15,757 nt of DNA from Candidatus Cloacimonadota bacterium (GCA_030638385.1 DAOWES010000075.1:1-15757), one strand, 5' to 3'; shown: positions 1-9,241, numbered from the stretch's first letter. Program-made: numbers and translations. The notes: a model not told the origin generated them from the sequence alone.

Positions 1-674
1 AAGCTATATTTCCCAATTTGCCAAATCAGATCAATGTTATTTGCATAAAGGTCATCTAAGATGGGGAAAATGGCATTGTTTAAAGCCAAAGATCCTTGGC
101 TACCACCAATCAAGAACAATTTGGTAGCATTTTCTCTAAAGCCATATTCGGTAATTGAGAGTTTTTTCTCAGGTTTAATGGTATTAATTGGATTGCCGGT
201 GTATAACGTTTTTTCGGAAGGTAAGTATTTTGCTCCTCCGGCAGTACCCAAGAATATCTGTTTAGCATATTTGCTTAGAATTCTAGTCGTTAGGCCGGGA
301 TAGCTATTTTGCTCTTGCAGATAAAGAGGAATTGCCAGCTTATGTGCCGCATATCCCACCGGGCCACAAACAAAACCACCCGTACCAATCACAGCATCAG
401 GGGCAAATTCGTTGATAATCTTTTTCGAATCATTAATGCTTTTGATTAGTTTAAAAGGAAAACGAAGATGAGCAAAAGTAAATTTACGATATAACTTTTG
501 CACGCTTATTTGTTTGAATTCAAATCCGGCTTTAGTAGCGAGTTTTTGTTCCAAACTATCTGCATTCCCGATATATAAAATTTTGCAACCAAGCTCTTGA
601 AGCTGCTTAGCAATGGAAAGAGCGGGGATGATATGTCCACCGGTTCCACCTGCTGCTACGATAATTTTTTTCAT
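1..674 (-). CDS. murG: MurG, lipid II-forming GlcNAc transferase (C-terminal part missing at window edge)
   Basis: MurG transfers GlcNAc from UDP-GlcNAc onto lipid I to give lipid II on the cytoplasmic face of the inner membrane. The 224 codons present begin MKKIIVAAGGTGGHIIPAL, with the MurG glycine loop GGTGGH at residues 9-14, and later contain LIGGSQGS, the second nucleotide-sugar loop typical of the C-terminal domain (encoded near 91-114). The family is about 360 residues, so roughly the last third lies outside the window. The ATG at 674-672 overlaps the ftsW stop by 4 nt (ATGA), and AGGAG at 685-681 sits 6 nt upstream, which fixes the start. It is the last gene of the dcw operon visible here. 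No odd residues were seen in the part present. Confidence 0.96.
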   Translation of the reverse strand, partial: MKKIIVAAGGTGGHIIPALSIAKQLQELGCKILYIGNADSLEQKLATKAGFEFKQISVQKLYRKFTFAHLRFPFKLIKSINDSKKIINEFAPDAVIGTGGFVCGPVGYAAHKLAIPLYLQEQNSYPGLTTRILSKYAKQIFLGTAGGAKYLPSEKTLYTGNPINTIKPEKKLSITEYGFRENATKLFLIGGSQGSLALNNAIFPILDDLYANNIDLIWQIGKYS

Positions 675-1828
675 GCAACTCTCCTACGTTCAGCACTAAT
701 ATTTAGAAGCAATCCAATTGTTATTGAATTTACTAAAAGAGATGTTCCGCCATAACTAATAAATGGTAAAGTTACTCCTGTGGAGGGTAGAGCAGACATG
801 GCCACGCCCATATTTACCATTGCGTTAAAAAATATATTCATACCCAAACCGATTCCGGCAAATTTCAGGAAATGATCTTTCTCCTTTACCGAGTTTTGGA
901 ATGTTCGCCAAAATAAAAAGCAGTAGGCAGCAAAAATTAGAAATGAGCCCCATAATCCAAAATCTTCGCCAATGATAGAGAAGATATAATCGGTTTTTGC
1001 TTCCGGAAGAAAATAGTGTTTTGCCATTCCCCGATTTGGTCCACGCCCAAGAACATGTCCACTTGCCAAGGCAATCAAACTTTCACGTATTTGATATTCA
1101 CTATCGCCTTTATAATCTCCGGCTTTATCCATCGCCTTATGAATGAGAGAATATTTATGAAAAATTTTCATTCGCACACTACGATATTGTGGGCCAAACT
1201 TGATAACGAAAAATCCCAAAAGTGAGACAATAACGATCATTAAAAAGATTGTTTTAAACCGGATTTTTGCCAGAACAAAAAGCCACATAATAGTTAAACC
1301 GGAAATGATAAGTGGTGTGAAGTGTTTTTCGCTGAGAATGAATCCAAAAAAAATAGCGATAATTATGAGCAAGAAATTGAAGTTTTTGAAGAAATTGATC
1401 GGATTTGAATCCTCACATTTATCTTTCTTCCTATCCAATGCATTGGCAGTAAAAAGAACTAATACAACTCTACTAAGTAAACTTGGTTGTATATTTATTC
1501 CCAAAATCTTAATACTACGCACAGAGCCGTTAACGTCAGCATTTTCAACAATTAAAGATTTTATAAGAACGGCAATTAATAATCCCAAAGTAATTAACAA
1601 TAAGGGAAAAATTGCTTTTCTAATGAAATTGATAGTTACTACCTTAAATGAGAACCACATAAAGAATAATGAGAGAATTAACCAATGTAATTGATTTATG
1701 AAAAAGCTAAGATTAGTTCTTACAGAGTTGATATTTAGTTGCATGAATATGCCCACAAAAACTAGGAAGAGGTAGATTAATAAAATCCAGCTATCATAAT
1801 TTACAATAATATTTTTTCTCTTTTTCAT
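671..1828 (-). CDS. ftsW: FtsW, SEDS-family septal peptidoglycan polymerase
   Basis: Predicted polytopic membrane protein of 385 residues, usual for the SEDS family (FtsW/RodA/SpoVE). These polymerise lipid II into glycan strands together with a class B PBP. The C-terminal signatures are clear: LPEAKTDYIF at 274-283, where Asp280 aligns by eye with the essential Asp of E. coli FtsW, followed by GEDFGLWGS, and LPFISYGGTSLL at 354-365. The N-terminal half is more divergent: the usual QPSE-x-x-K segment reads QPSLLSR at 114-120. FtsW is preferred to RodA because the gene lies between murD and murG in a dcw cluster. Its ATG overlaps the murD stop by 4 nt, and its stop overlaps the murG start. The ribosome binding site is weak (GAGA), which suggests translational coupling to murD. 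Confidence 0.93.
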   Translation of the reverse strand: MKKRKNIIVNYDSWILLIYLFLVFVGIFMQLNINSVRTNLSFFINQLHWLILSLFFMWFSFKVVTINFIRKAIFPLLLITLGLLIAVLIKSLIVENADVNGSVRSIKILGINIQPSLLSRVVLVLFTANALDRKKDKCEDSNPINFFKNFNFLLIIIAIFFGFILSEKHFTPLIISGLTIMWLFVLAKIRFKTIFLMIVIVSLLGFFVIKFGPQYRSVRMKIFHKYSLIHKAMDKAGDYKGDSEYQIRESLIALASGHVLGRGPNRGMAKHYFLPEAKTDYIFSIIGEDFGLWGSFLIFAAYCFLFWRTFQNSVKEKDHFLKFAGIGLGMNIFFNAMVNMGVAMSALPSTGVTLPFISYGGTSLLVNSITIGLLLNISAERRRVA

Positions 1829-3138
1829 TTTTTCAATTCTCTTACAATTTCCTTAAAAGTGTCTCCTCGAACCTCAAAATTAGCAAACATATCATAGCTT
1901 GTGCAGGCTGGTGATAGTACAACATCCTCACCTGACTTTGCATCTTCAAAAGCTTTTACGATGGCAGCTTTGAATGAATCAAATTCTTCAAATTCACAAA
2001 CACCGGAAAAGGCAGCGCGCATTTCTGCGATTGTTTCACCAATTAGATATATTTTTTTTGCGAATTTACTTAAGTATTTATTTAAAATTCGGTAGTCTTC
2101 ACCCTTTCCTTTTCCGCCCATTATTATTCTAATCGGACGATCGAAAGATTGCAAAGCATACTTCACCGAATCTGTATTGGTAGCTTTGGAATCATTGATG
2201 AATTTAACGCCGGCGATAGTATCGACATATTCCAAGCGGTGGGGGAGAGAAACAAATGTTGCCAAACCTTTTCGAAGATCTTCGTTGGGAATATTAAAAG
2301 GTGAAACTGCCAAAAGAGCTGCCAGCGCATTGGCGATATTATGTGGCCCTTTGATCTTAATCTCATCAATATTAAACTTATGGTTGGCAAAAACAATCTC
2401 GTTATTTTGCACAAAGATATCTGCTTCATTATTAGTTGAAAACTGCTTTAAGTTTCCGTTTATTAAGGGGATGAATTTCTTTGTTGCTTCATCATCTGCA
2501 TTTATAATTGCCAGTTCATTTTCAGATAGGTTTTGGAAAATATTAAATTTGGTTTTAGCATAATCATCAAAGCCGGCATATCTATTAAGATGATCCGGGG
2601 TGATATTTAATATTGCTGCAACATCCGGTTTGAATCTGTCGATGAGTTCCAATTGAAAGCTTGAAAGTTCAAGTACGATAAAATCAATTTCCGGTTTTTC
2701 TATTGGATAAGAAGTAAATGCTGTTCCGATATTTCCTGCCAAAACGCTGTTATAACCGGCCGTTATGAGTAGGTGATGAATTAAGCTAACAGTTGTGCTT
2801 TTCCCATTGGAACCGGTAATTGCAATTATTTTACTGTTGGGATGTTTTATACGGTATCCAAACTCAATTTCGGAAATTATTTCGATGTTTTGTTCTTTTG
2901 CTTTTCTTAAAATGGGAATATCGGGAATTCCCGGGCTTACGATTATGAGATCAGAATCTAGTACTTTATCGGTATGACCACCAAATTCACAATCGAAATC
3001 TTGGCGCAATTTCTCTGCATCAAGAATATCTTCTGCCACTTTATATTCGCTAAGATATGGCTTGTAGCCAAGTTCCTTTAATTTATATGCTGCCGCAATG
3101 CCACTTCTGGCCATTCCAATAACGGTGTATTTTTTCAT
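1825..3138 (-). CDS. murD: MurD, UDP-MurNAc-L-Ala:D-Glu ligase
   Basis: Cytoplasmic ATP-dependent ligase that adds D-glutamate to UDP-MurNAc-L-alanine. At 437 residues it has the usual length. Domains: an N-terminal UDP-binding Rossmann fold (VIGMARSG at 6-13), a central Mur ligase ATPase with the P-loop ITGSNGKST at 107-115 and a YAKTKFNIF segment near 193-201 whose Lys197 is the likely carbamylated lysine, then a C-terminal domain with NDSKATNTDS at 315-324 and the MurD-type LSPACTSYDMF at 408-418 followed by NFEVRGDTF. These last motifs separate it from MurC, MurE and MurF. It starts 2 nt after the mraY stop and its own stop overlaps ftsW by 4 nt. No strong Shine-Dalgarno sequence is visible, so coupling to mraY is likely. 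Confidence 0.97.
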   Translation of the reverse strand: MKKYTVIGMARSGIAAAYKLKELGYKPYLSEYKVAEDILDAEKLRQDFDCEFGGHTDKVLDSDLIIVSPGIPDIPILRKAKEQNIEIISEIEFGYRIKHPNSKIIAITGSNGKSTTVSLIHHLLITAGYNSVLAGNIGTAFTSYPIEKPEIDFIVLELSSFQLELIDRFKPDVAAILNITPDHLNRYAGFDDYAKTKFNIFQNLSENELAIINADDEATKKFIPLINGNLKQFSTNNEADIFVQNNEIVFANHKFNIDEIKIKGPHNIANALAALLAVSPFNIPNEDLRKGLATFVSLPHRLEYVDTIAGVKFINDSKATNTDSVKYALQSFDRPIRIIMGGKGKGEDYRILNKYLSKFAKKIYLIGETIAEMRAAFSGVCEFEEFDSFKAAIVKAFEDAKSGEDVVLSPACTSYDMFANFEVRGDTFKEIVRELKK

Positions 3139-3140
3139 AA

Positions 3141-4256
3141 TTATCTCAACTTAATTGTTCCTAATGCCACAGCTACCAAAAGCGCCGCGATAATCCAAAA
3201 TCTAACTACGATTTTTTCTTCTTTGATTCCCTTTAGTTCGAAATGATGGTGAATAGGGGCACAGAGAAATACTCTTTTTCCCTTTCCAAATTTTTTCTTT
3301 GTATATTTAAAATAATATCTCTGAATTATTACCGAAAATGCTTCTGCTACGAAAATACCTCCGGCGATAGCAAAGAACACTTCTTCTCGAAGCAAAATTG
3401 CCAAAACGGCTAAAATCCCACCTAAAGATAGTGAACCTGTGTCACCAAGGAAAATCTCTGCCGGCTTACTATTATACCACAAAAATCCCATGATTGTGCC
3501 GATGAGTGCACTGGTGAAAATGGTTAATTCCCCGGCATTTTGAATAAATTCTAAATTAAGGTAATTGGCAATATGGTAATGTCCTTTGAAATACGCCATT
3601 GCTCCCAATGCAAAGCCGGAAAAGGCGATAGTTCCACCAGCCAATCCATCCAATCCATCTGTTAGGTTCACAGCGTTTGAGGTTCCAACAATCATGAAGA
3701 TAACGAAAGGAATGAAAACCCAACCAAGTTGAATAGCTGTATCTTTTAGAAATGGAAGATTGATCTTAGTTATTAGTTCTCGATCGGGAGAACCATAATA
3801 AAGAATAGCAGCTATGATAAGTCCAAGTGCGACTTGAGCCAGGAGTTTATATTTGGCGATCAAGCCTTTTTTGGCATGACGGAAGTTTTTGAGATAATCA
3901 TCTAAAAATCCAACGCAACCCAGCCAAATAGTGGTGAGAAACATAATAAGAATGTGACTATTAGTCAGATTATTCCAAAGCAATGAAGCAATAAGTAAGC
4001 CTGATAAAACGATTAATCCACCCATGGTTGGCGTTCCCTGCTTTTGCTTATGCATGATGGGAACATCCTCGCCAATGGTTTCCACCGCTTGATGTTTCTT
4101 TAACAGTCTAATAAATTTGGGGCCTAAAAATAATGAAAATACTAAGGCTGTGATAAAAGCTGCAATTGCTCTAAATGTTACGTACTGAAATACATTAAAA
4201 ATACTATATCCGAAAATTTCTTTATCTACTAATGGACTAAATAGATGATAAAACAT
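3141..4256 (-). CDS. mraY: MraY, phospho-MurNAc-pentapeptide translocase (lipid I synthase)
   Basis: Integral membrane enzyme that moves phospho-MurNAc-pentapeptide from UDP onto undecaprenyl phosphate, giving lipid I. At 371 residues it is close to the family norm, with about ten hydrophobic segments. The diagnostic motifs are all present: KQGTPTMGG at 72-80, the DDYLK pair of aspartates at 119-123, NLTDGLDGLA at 197-206, FLGDTGS at 269-275, and the MraY-specific histidine stretch APIHHHFE at 333-340. The gene starts 2 nt after the murE-murF stop. An AGAGG ribosome binding site at 4267-4263 lies 6 nt before the ATG, inside the end of the upstream gene. It supplies the substrate for MurG further down the operon. 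Confidence 0.98.
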   Translation of the reverse strand: MFYHLFSPLVDKEIFGYSIFNVFQYVTFRAIAAFITALVFSLFLGPKFIRLLKKHQAVETIGEDVPIMHKQKQGTPTMGGLIVLSGLLIASLLWNNLTNSHILIMFLTTIWLGCVGFLDDYLKNFRHAKKGLIAKYKLLAQVALGLIIAAILYYGSPDRELITKINLPFLKDTAIQLGWVFIPFVIFMIVGTSNAVNLTDGLDGLAGGTIAFSGFALGAMAYFKGHYHIANYLNLEFIQNAGELTIFTSALIGTIMGFLWYNSKPAEIFLGDTGSLSLGGILAVLAILLREEVFFAIAGGIFVAEAFSVIIQRYYFKYTKKKFGKGKRVFLCAPIHHHFELKGIKEEKIVVRFWIIAALLVAVALGTIKLR

Positions 4257-4258
4257 TA

Positions 4259-7024
4259 TTAACCTCTTTTTATTAATTCATCGATTATTTTTTCTAATTT
4301 TATACCGCGAGAAGCTTTCAATAATATTACCGAATCTTTGGGGAAATTCTGATGAATTCCGGATTCTATTAAGCTCTCAATTGTGCTGAAATGCTCATCA
4401 GCATTGAAATCGATTGAGTACTCGCCAACCGAGATGATTTTCTCACAATTTGTCTCTTTCAAAATATTCCAAATATCTTTATGAAGTTTTTCTGTCAATA
4501 TACCTAACTCCAACATATCTCCTAAAATCGCATAATGTGGCTTGCTAGTTTCCAGGCCATTCCAAAACTTTATGGCTGCTTTCATCGATGTAGGATTGGC
4601 ATTGTAGCAATCGGAGATGATGGTTAATTCATTTTGTTTGATAATCTCAACCCGATTTGAAGTATTCAATTTCATCAGTAAGCCCTGATATATATCGTAA
4701 GAACTAAATTTAAGCTCTTGGGCAATGGTGGCTGCAATAGCTGCGTTGATAGTGTTTTCACAAAATGGGGATTCTATTTTGTAGGGAATATTGTTTAGCT
4801 TAAAACTGGAAGATGAATCATCATGAAATTTTTCGGTGATGCGATAATCGCAATCTGCTTTCTCTCCGAAAGTAATACCACTGATTTTTTCAAATCTCAT
4901 GTCATCTCCCGGAAAAATTCTCGTTTCGTTTTTACCTCGGAAAATAGTTGTTTTCTCTTTAAATACACCGCCTTCATCAATAAAAAATTCCAGATGAGAA
5001 GGCCCAACAGACGTAATGACATTGATATCTGCTTGGCAAATGTCGGAAAGATCTTTGATCTCGCCAAAATGATTTGAACCAAGTTCGAAAATTGCAAAGT
5101 AGTCATCTGTTTTTAATTTGAAAATTGTTTTGGGTAATCCGATTAAATTGTTTTCATTAGCAAAAGTTTTTAAAGTTGGATGCTTTTGACTGAGAATGTT
5201 ATAAAGATATTCTTTAGTGATTGTTTTTCCATAACTTCCGGTAATGGCAACAGATTTGATGGCAAATAATTTTTTATAGATAGCTGCAAGTTTGCCATAT
5301 GCTTTGGTGGTATCTTCCACTTTTATGATTCTATCGGATTCATAATCTTCTTCGTTGGAAACTATTGCGATACAATTTTCTTGCTTGAACGAACTTTTTA
5401 CAAAGTGATGACCATTAAATTTATCTCCATTTAAAGCAAAGAAAATGGAGTTTGGTTTAATGGTTCTGGTGTCAGTGGAAATATATTCAAAAAGCAGATT
5501 CTCAAAATTTACTTTTTGTTCAAAAATTATTTCAAGCATTAAGGCATCAATCGGCACAGCCAAGCCTTCTTTGTTATTTTCACAATATGCTTCGGCAATT
5601 TCAATATCATTAAAATAGTGTTTTGTGCCATTGATTTCTTGGTATGTTTCATGACCTTTGCCGGCAATAAGAACTATGTCTTGCGGATGAGCCAATGAAA
5701 TGGCCGTTTTAATGGCTGCTTTTCTATCTTTAATAATCCAGAAATCATCACAATCTTCTTTTTGTGAGATAATATCACGAATGATATCAGCCGGATTTTC
5801 GCTTCGAGGATTATCGGTAGTGATGATATTTAAATCGGCTTGACTAGCTGCTTCAAGCATAAGAGGGCGTTTACTCTTATCTCTATCTCCACCTGCTCCG
5901 AAAACACAAATAATTCTGCCTTGGCAGATTTTTTTTAGTGCACCCAAAACATTTTCCAGAGCATCCGGAGAATGAGCATAATCTACATATACTCCCACGT
6001 CTTGTTTCGAATTTGCTCTTTCCAATCTTCCCGGCACAATCTGCAAATCTAGAACTGTCTTGATCATTTCATCATTTTCAATTTCGGGTAATAATTGCTG
6101 GATGAGCGAAATGGTAGCGGTGAGATTAAATAAATTATATTTTCCAATTAAAGAGGTCTGAAAGTGATGATGTTGATTATTTTGGGAAAGAGTAAATTTA
6201 CTTCCTTTAATATTGGACGTGATGTTGTCTATAATCAGATCTCCGGTATCAAAAGAGATGCCGATTTTTTTATGATGTTCTTTTTGGTATAATAATTTTC
6301 CATATTCATCATCAACGTTAATTACGGCCAAACCGTTATTCTGCTTTACCAAATCAAATAATTTGAATTTTGTATTAGCATACTCATCGATAGTGTTATG
6401 AAAATCCAAATGATCTTGGGTTAAATTTGTGAATACTCCGGCGTCAAATTCCAAGCTGGCAATTCTATTTAGTGCAATTGCATGAGAGGATACTTCCATC
6501 ACCACATATTCGATCTCTGCTTCAATCATTTTAATGAAAATTTCATTTAATTCAATGATGTCCGGAGTTGTTCTTTCGGTGGGGAATAACTTGTCATTTA
6601 TCTTATAACCGAGTGTTCCGATAAGGCCAACTTTATAACCGAATTTTTGGAGGGCTTGATAGAAAAGGTCAGCTGTGGTTGTTTTGCCATTGGTTCCGGT
6701 TATACCAATTAATTTAAATTTCGAAGTGGGGTTATGATAATATTGTTTGCACAATAAAGTAGCAGCAAGGCGGGTATTATTCACAATGATTTGAGGGATC
6801 TCCAAATCTAATAAACGTTGAGTTATCAAAAGTGAAGCACCTTTTTCAACTGCATTTTTGGCAAATTTGTGGCCATCAATTTCAAAACCTTCGATACAGA
6901 TGAAAATGTCGTTTGGTTCAAGGTGGCGCGAATCAGTAACCGGTTTTTGAGCATTTGTGAAATTCTCTAGTTTTTGCTCGATAATTATTTTTTCTAATAT
7001 ATCTAATATCTCAATTTTATTCAT
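4259..7024 (-). CDS. murE-murF: MurE-MurF fusion: meso-DAP-adding ligase joined to D-Ala-D-Ala-adding ligase
   Basis: One open frame of 921 codons carries two complete Mur ligases for consecutive steps. Residues 1 to about 482 are MurE: TDSR at 30-33, P-loop TGTNGKTTT at 109-117, TQDHLDFH at 202-209, likely carbamylated Lys219, and DNPRSENP at 404-411, the signature of meso-diaminopimelate selection, then AGKGHETYQ. Residues about 490-921 are MurF: STDTR at 516-520, P-loop TGSYGKTITKE at 595-605, NENNLIGLPKTIF at 623-635, DCYNANPTSM at 805-814, and LGDMLELG at 834-841. Both halves have near-normal length (separate enzymes are about 490 and 450) and the linker is only about ten residues. The ATG overlaps the PBP stop by 4 nt; an AGGAT site lies about 9 nt upstream. 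A MurE-MurF fusion is known in Bordetella, so it is rare but not unprecedented. Confidence 0.97.
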   Translation of the reverse strand: MNKIEILDILEKIIIEQKLENFTNAQKPVTDSRHLEPNDIFICIEGFEIDGHKFAKNAVEKGASLLITQRLLDLEIPQIIVNNTRLAATLLCKQYYHNPTSKFKLIGITGTNGKTTTADLFYQALQKFGYKVGLIGTLGYKINDKLFPTERTTPDIIELNEIFIKMIEAEIEYVVMEVSSHAIALNRIASLEFDAGVFTNLTQDHLDFHNTIDEYANTKFKLFDLVKQNNGLAVINVDDEYGKLLYQKEHHKKIGISFDTGDLIIDNITSNIKGSKFTLSQNNQHHHFQTSLIGKYNLFNLTATISLIQQLLPEIENDEMIKTVLDLQIVPGRLERANSKQDVGVYVDYAHSPDALENVLGALKKICQGRIICVFGAGGDRDKSKRPLMLEAASQADLNIITTDNPRSENPADIIRDIISQKEDCDDFWIIKDRKAAIKTAISLAHPQDIVLIAGKGHETYQEINGTKHYFNDIEIAEAYCENNKEGLAVPIDALMLEIIFEQKVNFENLLFEYISTDTRTIKPNSIFFALNGDKFNGHHFVKSSFKQENCIAIVSNEEDYESDRIIKVEDTTKAYGKLAAIYKKLFAIKSVAITGSYGKTITKEYLYNILSQKHPTLKTFANENNLIGLPKTIFKLKTDDYFAIFELGSNHFGEIKDLSDICQADINVITSVGPSHLEFFIDEGGVFKEKTTIFRGKNETRIFPGDDMRFEKISGITFGEKADCDYRITEKFHDDSSSSFKLNNIPYKIESPFCENTINAAIAATIAQELKFSSYDIYQGLLMKLNTSNRVEIIKQNELTIISDCYNANPTSMKAAIKFWNGLETSKPHYAILGDMLELGILTEKLHKDIWNILKETNCEKIISVGEYSIDFNADEHFSTIESLIESGIHQNFPKDSVILLKASRGIKLEKIIDELIKRG

Positions 7025-9204
7025 TTTGCACTTATCCTACATTTTTCTCCAAATTTTATTTGAGTACCCGCGGCTATTGATTGGGATGCGATGGTTCCAT
7101 TTCCGGAAACAATCAGCTTAATACCGCGCTTATTTGTTTCTACCATGGCCATGCGTAAAGTTTTTCCAATAATATTAGGCATCTGATAGTCTAGAGCTTG
7201 GTTGGATTTTTCCTCACTTTTATTTTCTCCAAGCACAATCATCAGATTCTCGTTTTTATCATACAATATTCCGGGTTTGGGAAATTGGTTGATAACAATG
7301 TCTCCATTTAAATCACCATGATATTTCCTTAATATTTTCTTTTTCGTTAATAATTTTTCTACTTCCGGCTTACTCTTTCCCAATAAATTGGGAGCAGAAA
7401 TAAATTCTGTTTCATCTTCAATAATATCAATGAGAATATCGCTCTCCGGCAATCTGATAATTTGTTTAGCTATATTACTAAATGTCGGGGCTGCCGAGTT
7501 TGAACCATAATAACTGTAAGATTTAAAATCTGCTTCATCATATACAATCGTCATCACATATTTTGGGTTTTTTACCGGGAAAAAACCAGTAAAAACCGAA
7601 ATATATTTCTCTTTGGAATAACCGGATTCACCCAGAACTTTTTTCTCGGCTGTTCCTGTTTTGCCTGCGATATCAACAAAGCTAAGTTTGCTGTTACGAG
7701 CAGTTCCATAATCAACCACACTTTTTAAAAACACTTTAAGTGTGTCCAAAGATTTTTTATCTGAGATAGTGCGAAGTCTTTGTGGTTGAGATTCCATGAC
7801 TACTTTGCCTTGGGGATTTCGAATCTCTTTTAGAATGTAGGGGCGCATTACATTTCCACCATTTGCCATAGTACAGTAGGCATTTGTGAGTTGCAAAGCT
7901 GTAACTGATATCTCCTGCCCAAATGAGATGGAATGTAGGGAATAGCCTTGCCAATCTTTTAGTTTGCGTAAAATACCGGAAGCTTCGTTGCTAATGTTAT
8001 TACTGCTTTCTTGTCCAAATCCCATAGCAATCATTCTTTCATAAAGTTTTTTACTGCCAATTTTTTCCACAGCTTTACTAATGCCCACATTGCTTGAATG
8101 AGCTATAACATCTTTTAATGTTAAAGCTTTGAATTTGTGATCATCTTTAATTTTTCTGGTTTTGTTGGAATATTTAATGATATAATCTTTAGTGGTAATC
8201 AATTCATCAGGTGCAAAAACATTCTCTTCCAAAGCTAGGAGGGCAGTGATTGGTTTCATTACAGAGCCTGGTTCAAACATGAAGGATACCGCCATATTGG
8301 AGAAACCGCGAAGGCTTTTAAGGGCGTAATTTTTATCTTCTGCAGAGATTCCTGAGATAGCGATAATTTCGGCTGTTTCGGGATTCATGATAATTCCGAT
8401 AGCATTTTTTGCTTTATATTTTTTTAGGCCGGAGCGGAGATTCTCTTCCAATATCTCCTGTATTTCCATATCCATTGTAAGGATGATTGAGTTTCCATCA
8501 ACCGCGGGTTTTTCTTTTAGATTTACGATTGGAATGCGTTTGTTTTTGGCATCATAAATTGATTGTTTCCAGCCGTAAGAACCGGTTAGTTCTTCATTGA
8601 AAGATTTTTCTAAACCGCATTTACCCTCTAATATAGAAAGCGATTTTTGGGAAATACCATTTATATCTTTTTTGGGAAGGCCGGTCATCCCAAGCAGCCT
8701 GGCTGCCAGATTACCTTTGGGGTATGTTCGATCTATCTGGCTGAATGTTGAAGTTAAGCCGGGGATATGTAAGCGTTTAAATTCGCTCTTAAGCTTCATT
8801 AAATCGCGCTCGGGGATTTTATTGTCGATATAGATCGATGAAGATTTGCTGTTTAATCTTCTTTTAATTTCTCTTCTTCTTATTGTTGTATTATTGGAAA
8901 TTATTACCGAGATAGAATCGATAACTGCATCGTAATTTTTATTGTTTCTTTTTGAGTAGTTTCTAACATTATTCAAGTCGATATCTACTTGGTAATGAAC
9001 AATTGAGCCTACTAAAAGTTCATTGTCTCGGGTAAGGATATGTCCACGATTGGGATATAAAATTTTTTTGGAAGGGTTTTGCCGTAAAGCGATTTGATCT
9101 TGGAGATTATGTGGGTCTGCTACTTGCACTACAAAGAGGTGAAATGCCCAAAGCAGAATGAAGCCAATTGTTGAAATTAGAAATAACTTGTAACGATTAT
9201 TCAT
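7021..9204 (-). CDS. ftsI: Class B penicillin-binding protein (FtsI/PBP3 or SpoVD type) with two C-terminal PASTA domains
   Basis: Septal transpeptidase partner of FtsW, 727 residues. A single membrane anchor at about 6-27 is followed by the PBP dimerisation region (NRGHILTRD at 52-60, RTYPKGNLAARLLG at 159-172) and the transpeptidase domain with the three active-site motifs: SVMK at 314-317 (catalytic Ser314) in FEPGSVMKP, SSN at 370-372, and KTGT at 515-518. The C-terminus holds two PASTA-like repeats, about 604-660 (APNLLGKSKPEVEKLL) and 675-727 (MPNIIGKTLRMAMVE). PASTA modules are best known from Gram-positive PBP2x/SpoVD and kinases, so their presence beside DAP-type MurE is notable. It lies between ftsL and murE as ftsI does elsewhere. 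No strong Shine-Dalgarno sequence precedes the ATG, and no alternative in-frame start exists in the 37-nt gap. Confidence 0.93.
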   Translation of the reverse strand: MNNRYKLFLISTIGFILLWAFHLFVVQVADPHNLQDQIALRQNPSKKILYPNRGHILTRDNELLVGSIVHYQVDIDLNNVRNYSKRNNKNYDAVIDSISVIISNNTTIRRREIKRRLNSKSSSIYIDNKIPERDLMKLKSEFKRLHIPGLTSTFSQIDRTYPKGNLAARLLGMTGLPKKDINGISQKSLSILEGKCGLEKSFNEELTGSYGWKQSIYDAKNKRIPIVNLKEKPAVDGNSIILTMDMEIQEILEENLRSGLKKYKAKNAIGIIMNPETAEIIAISGISAEDKNYALKSLRGFSNMAVSFMFEPGSVMKPITALLALEENVFAPDELITTKDYIIKYSNKTRKIKDDHKFKALTLKDVIAHSSNVGISKAVEKIGSKKLYERMIAMGFGQESSNNISNEASGILRKLKDWQGYSLHSISFGQEISVTALQLTNAYCTMANGGNVMRPYILKEIRNPQGKVVMESQPQRLRTISDKKSLDTLKVFLKSVVDYGTARNSKLSFVDIAGKTGTAEKKVLGESGYSKEKYISVFTGFFPVKNPKYVMTIVYDEADFKSYSYYGSNSAAPTFSNIAKQIIRLPESDILIDIIEDETEFISAPNLLGKSKPEVEKLLTKKKILRKYHGDLNGDIVINQFPKPGILYDKNENLMIVLGENKSEEKSNQALDYQMPNIIGKTLRMAMVETNKRGIKLIVSGNGTIASQSIAAGTQIKFGEKCRISAK

Positions 9205-9207
9205 GGT

Positions 9208-9233
9208 GAAAAATGCCCATCTAAGAAGATGAG
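9208..9233 (-). promoter_or_regulatory. Small hairpin with T-run in the ftsL-pbp gap (possible attenuator or translation block)
   Basis: Read on the minus strand, CTCATCT (9233-9227) can pair with AGATGGG (9222-9216) around a TCTT loop. That is seven pairs, one of them G-U. It is followed by CA and five T's (9213-9209), ending directly before the PBP start codon. The only G-rich stretch near that start is inside the stem. The stem is short, so a role as weak attenuator or start-site mask is possible but not shown. Confidence 0.3.
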
Positions 9234-9241
9234 TTTCCCTT

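Noticed and set aside
1200..1694. Plus-strand open frame of 164 codons
   Set aside because: It lies wholly antisense to ftsW, whose frame has clear family motifs, and the product shows no recognisable domain.
2177..2563. Plus-strand open frame of 128 codons
   Set aside because: Antisense shadow of murD with no family motif and no ribosome binding site.
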